Positions 60,508-64,000 of a stretch of DNA of 64,000 bases are shown one piece after another. Below the pieces are notes generated by a model. That model had not been told where the DNA came from. It ran no database searches and saw nothing but the letters and a program-made list of their open reading frames with translations. The DNA comes from Epiperipatus broadwayi. Lineage: Eukaryota; Onychophora; Udeonychophora; Euonychophora; Peripatidae. A program made the translations under genes and the position numbers. The stretch covers positions 1,304,001 through 1,368,000 of the forward strand of contig JAQFVV010012507.1 in assembly GCA_028023455.1 (NCBI GenBank). The letters run 5' to 3'. The first letter of the stretch is position 1. Every line of letters starts with the position of its first letter.

Positions 60508-62866
60508 ATGGATAATCAAATTTGGATTTTACAAGAATGGAAGCGAGTGTCGATGAGAATAATATGTCTAAAAGGTAGATTGCAATTTTTATATAATTGT
60601 AAAATGAGTCATATTTTCCCAAACTGTTGCAACGTTAAAATAAATAAGGAATGCACTTTGCAAGATACTAAAATACAAAATATTAAAATGATTATTTTAC
60701 GGAATATAATTTGTCAATGCAAATGTTTTTTGTTTAATCAGCATAAATATTTAAAGTGTTTAAATTATTTTATTAATCTTCATGATGTTGATGAATGGTT
60801 TAATTATAAAAGTTGATGTCAATATTATTTTAATAACTACTATATAAAAATTTATTAAAAATTTGATCGTAAAATTACATTTCTATATAATAAAAATGTA
60901 AATAAGAGAAAAAATAGTAAGTATGTCAATTTATCTAACATGGATATTGATTTTCAACAAGAATATATTTTGAATTATGGTTCTAAATACGTTGGTGGTA
61001 TGTGGGTGGATAGTAATTTAGAGTTAAAAGCTGCTGTTGAACATTCTTTTAGTGTAATTAAATGTTCTCCTGAAGTATCAAAGGAATTAATACAAAAAGT
61101 TAACATTAAGAAATTTAAAAACAGAGCTAATTGCAATTGGAATTCGCATATATTTAGATTTAAAAAGTTTATTCATGATAATGATCTTGTTTGTTTAAAA
61201 GAAGATAAGGGGTTAAGGTTATGTCTTATGTAAAAACTTGATTACTACGATAAAGTTTTAATTCAAATGGAAAAGCTTAAATTTAAAAAGGTTGGAAAAA
61301 TAAACATTGAAAATTTACGTGTAAAGTTTATTGATGATATTTTAAAAAAAGCTAAAAAGAATAAATATATAGATGCTCATACGTATTATCGTCTTTATCC
61401 ATCTGCTGCAATTTGTCCTAGAATTTTTTCAAATATTAAACTACATAAACAAGATAAACCTTTAAGATTAATGATTGACTTTGGTGGATCATTTTACTAT
61501 GAAACTTGTAGATTTATAGAAACATTATTAAAAGATGTTCTTGGATTTGGAAAATATACTATTAATTCATCGTTTGATTTTGTAAAGAAACTTCAAAATA
61601 TTAATATTAATAATAATGATAGGATTTGTACATTTGATATATGCGAGATGTACGATTCAATAGATCGATTAAAATCTATAAAAATTATATTAGATGCTTT
61701 AATGTTAAAAAAAAGTTGATGCTAAAAAAGTAAAATTTGTAAGTGATGTATTATATTTTATTGATAAAAATATATATGCTATGTTTAATGAAAATTATTA
61801 TAAAATGGATTACGGATGGCCTATGGGACTTCCTGTAGTTTCACAAATATGTAGTTTTGTAGTATCAAGATATGAAGATATAATTCTTAATAATAATATA
61901 TATTGCCAAGGTATTAAAATTTATTACAGGTATGTTGATGATGTTTTTGTTTGTGGAAGTTTAGATATTACAAATGTATTATTCAATGAATTAAATAGTT
62001 TAGAAGGTTTAAAATGGAGTAAATCTTTTGAACAAAAAATGTCAATTCAGTATTTAGATATTAAAGTTACCCGTAATAAAAATAAATTAGATTATTGTAT
62101 GGTAATAAAAGATATTGAAAAAAGAGGATATATTTCTTGGTATTCAAATGTGCCAATAGCACATAAATTATCCGGTTTAAAATTATTTTTATTTAGGAAT
62201 AATAAATTATGTAAATATAGTTCTGATAAAATAAGTAACATAAATGTATTTATTATGGATTTGTTAAATGTTGGATATGATCATAAATTAATTTATAATA
62301 TTGTTACTAAGTTTAATAATAATAGAAATATTTTAGATGCTATAGATATTGATAAGATAAAATATACTTGGATATCAATACCATTTATTTGTAATGAACA
62401 AGTGAAATTTATAGAACAGATATATAAAAATATATGTCGAGTTGCATTTTATACTACTCCTAATTTAAATAGATTAATAAATAATTCAAAAAATAGGTGT
62501 AGTATTTTAAATCAAAGTTGTGCAATATATAAATGGCTACGTGTTTGTGGAAAGGCATATATTGGGGAATCTCGATGTACATTGGAGAAAAGATCAAAGG
62601 AGCATTTGTTGTTATATAAACGAGTGCAAAAATCAAGACAAGAGAATGTTAGAAATGATGATGTATCACCATCAGTATTCTTTGATCATAATGTAACATG
62701 TAATTATGGTTTTGATTTTGATTTTAATAAAGTTAAGATTTTGTGTATTGAAAGAAATAATAATAAACACAAAATTAAAGAAGCTATGTTAATAAAAAGT
62801 GAAAAGCAACAGTTGATAAACAGACAGGCCACCAATATAAAAATTAATGAATTGTGGGAAAATTGA
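60508..62866 (+). pseudogene. Penelope-like reverse transcriptase with C-terminal GIY-YIG endonuclease
   Basis: One frame runs from the Met at 60508, broken by a stop at 60814, a TAA near 60856 and a TAA at 61231. A 1-nt shift in a poly-A run near 61705 then carries it to 62866. The N-terminal part has KGRLQFLYNCKMSHIFPNC, the PLE-specific segment. KEDKG, CPRIFSNIKLHK, TFDICEMYDSI (first catalytic Asp), GWPMGLPV and YRYVDDVFV (catalytic box 61931-61942) follow the PLE RT order. After a linker comes the endonuclease: CAIYKWLRVCGKAYIGES, then TLEKRSKEH with the catalytic Arg and nearby His. The tail ends NELWEN. The protein would nick target DNA and prime reverse transcription there, in the nucleus. 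Catalytic residues remain readable, so decay is mild. Confidence 0.85.
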
Positions 62867-63034
62867 TGTATGATGTATTACTTTTTGTTTACATTTGTAA
62901 CGGTTTTTTCTAATATAATTTGAATCTAGTTGACAACGACTACATAGATAGTTGAAAGTACTTCTATTAAATTGGTATATATTTGTTTTTTTAAAATATT
63001 GTTTTACTGTATTAATTATTGTATTGTTTTGAAT
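62867..63034 (+). other. PLE 3' UTR
   Basis: It matches 60194-60362 of the pseudo-LTR closely and ends GTTTTGAATA against a (TA)n run. No poly-A signal or tail is seen. Confidence 0.75.
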
Positions 63035-64000
63035 ATATATATATATATATACATAATTTCATTTTAATATGGTTTATTTGCTAATCCAACTGCTGAAAAA
63101 TTTGAAGACTTAATTTATATTAAAAAAAAGTATATGTACATGCATAATGCATATGTAAATAGGGTTGATTCTAGTGCAATCTTGTATTTTTTAACACTGG
63201 TATAAGAACCATATCATCATTTAATGCCCTCCTATTGATTTAAAAACTATATAACATCTCTTCTAAGTTCTATTAAGAAAGTGCCCCCAAAATTCTTTAG
63301 CTATTTTAGTGGAAGAAACCAATTGTTATATTTTTTTTTAGTTAATATATCTATCATGAAACAAAAGAAAATGCAAGGTGTGGTATAATGGCTTTTAAAA
63401 TTTATTGATTAAACAGTGTAAGTGTAAAATATTCTTCCTTTAATTTAATGTAATGTAAATCCTTAAAATTCTTAGATACCTGGATATCTTTCAATATTGA
63501 AATAACAAGCATTCAAAAAATTAAAAAATGAAGTATTGTAAATATTCTAATATTAAATGAATGATAATTTTGTTGATAGAAAATGTAACAAGTTATGCAT
63601 GAAAGATTCTGAGTGAAGCAAAGTAAAAAATAAGAATTATTTTTAATTAATTAATATATTGGTTAGATTATCCTATTCTAAACTATTATGTAAATAAAAA
63701 AAATAAAAGTATAAACAATCATAAATTTTTAATATTCTACTATATCTTTTGTTGAACAAAATTAACTATTTATTACAGAATTCATTTTGTTTTAATTAAC
63801 TAATTTTATTTTCTATGAATCTTGGGAAGAGTCTTTTTCATGTGATTAAAAAAAATTACATATTTAAAAAAATAAATTATCTTATTTGCAAATATATATT
63901 AAAATTGCACAAATTAATACTTATAATATACAAATAATTACTTATTTATTATTAATAGGATTTTGAATCGATATTTGAAAAAATAAAATACATATAATGC
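63035..64000. other. AT-rich stretch, no supported gene
   Basis: It begins with a short (TA)n run beside the PLE end. No motif is recognised to the window edge. Confidence 0.5.

Larger units (their letters stand above)
59484..63034 (+). mobile_element. Penelope-like element with palindromic 5' end
   Basis: Order: inverted copy of the element's 3' part plus the first ~50 bp of leader (59484-59960); direct copy of the 3' part, the pseudo-LTR (59961-60362); leader with a 39-bp tandem repeat; one RT/GIY-YIG reading frame (60508-62866); 3' UTR to 63034. PLEs are known for pseudo-LTRs made by partial tandem copies and for occasional inverted 5' copies, and this unit shows both. It is flanked by (TA)n at both ends. 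Three in-frame stops and one frameshift show it is inactive. Confidence 0.85.

Overview
This window is strongly A+T-rich eukaryotic DNA, most likely from an invertebrate animal. It holds no bacterial-style gene clusters, rRNA, recognisable tRNA gene or CRISPR array. What can be read is mobile DNA and its debris: LTR retrotransposons, a Penelope-like element (PLE) with a GIY-YIG endonuclease, non-LTR (LINE) fragments, short inverted-repeat (MITE-like) elements and long microsatellites. The phylum cannot be assigned from the sequence alone, and no host exon can be defended. The window is probably intergenic or intronic.

Layout. 1-12407: AT-rich sequence with a small foldback, a long (TAGA)n array, an (ATT)n/(AAT)n block and an (ATG)n block. 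12408-17060 and 20496-24346: two related, complete, non-autonomous LTR elements. They have very long LTRs (about 2.06 and 1.64 kb) around only about 0.55 kb of non-coding interior, with a primer-binding site matching tRNA-Lys. A solo LTR of the same family lies inverted at 42465-44362. Between the two complete copies are a LINE relic (about 19340-19620) and a perfect 142-bp tandem duplication.

24797-33733: a decayed Ty3/gypsy-type element read on the minus strand (gag, protease, reverse transcriptase, RNase H, integrase). Its 5' LTR and primer-binding site are normal, but the other end is an inverted LTR fused inside integrase, so two arms of about 1.72 kb face each other. 33880-34280: relic of a second GIY-YIG (PLE) copy. 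35572-36110, 54449-54612 and 57580-58116: three members of one inverted-repeat family. 45445-53142: two old direct repeats (about 0.8 kb) flank about 6 kb that contains a stop-ridden coiled-coil gene (minus strand) and a LINE 3' half (plus strand). 54780-57480: two further decayed LINE fragments on opposite strands. 59484-63034: a PLE whose 5' end is a head-to-head palindrome of its own 3' part, followed by an RT/GIY-YIG reading frame carrying three stops and one frameshift.

None of the protein-coding elements is intact. The youngest-looking insertion is the LTR element at 20496-24346, whose two LTRs look almost identical. Every complete LTR unit, the solo LTR, the gypsy composite and at least one end of the PLE abut (TA)n tracts, which suggests that these elements land in, or seed, TA microsatellites. 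All identifications were made by reading motifs by eye; no database search was run.
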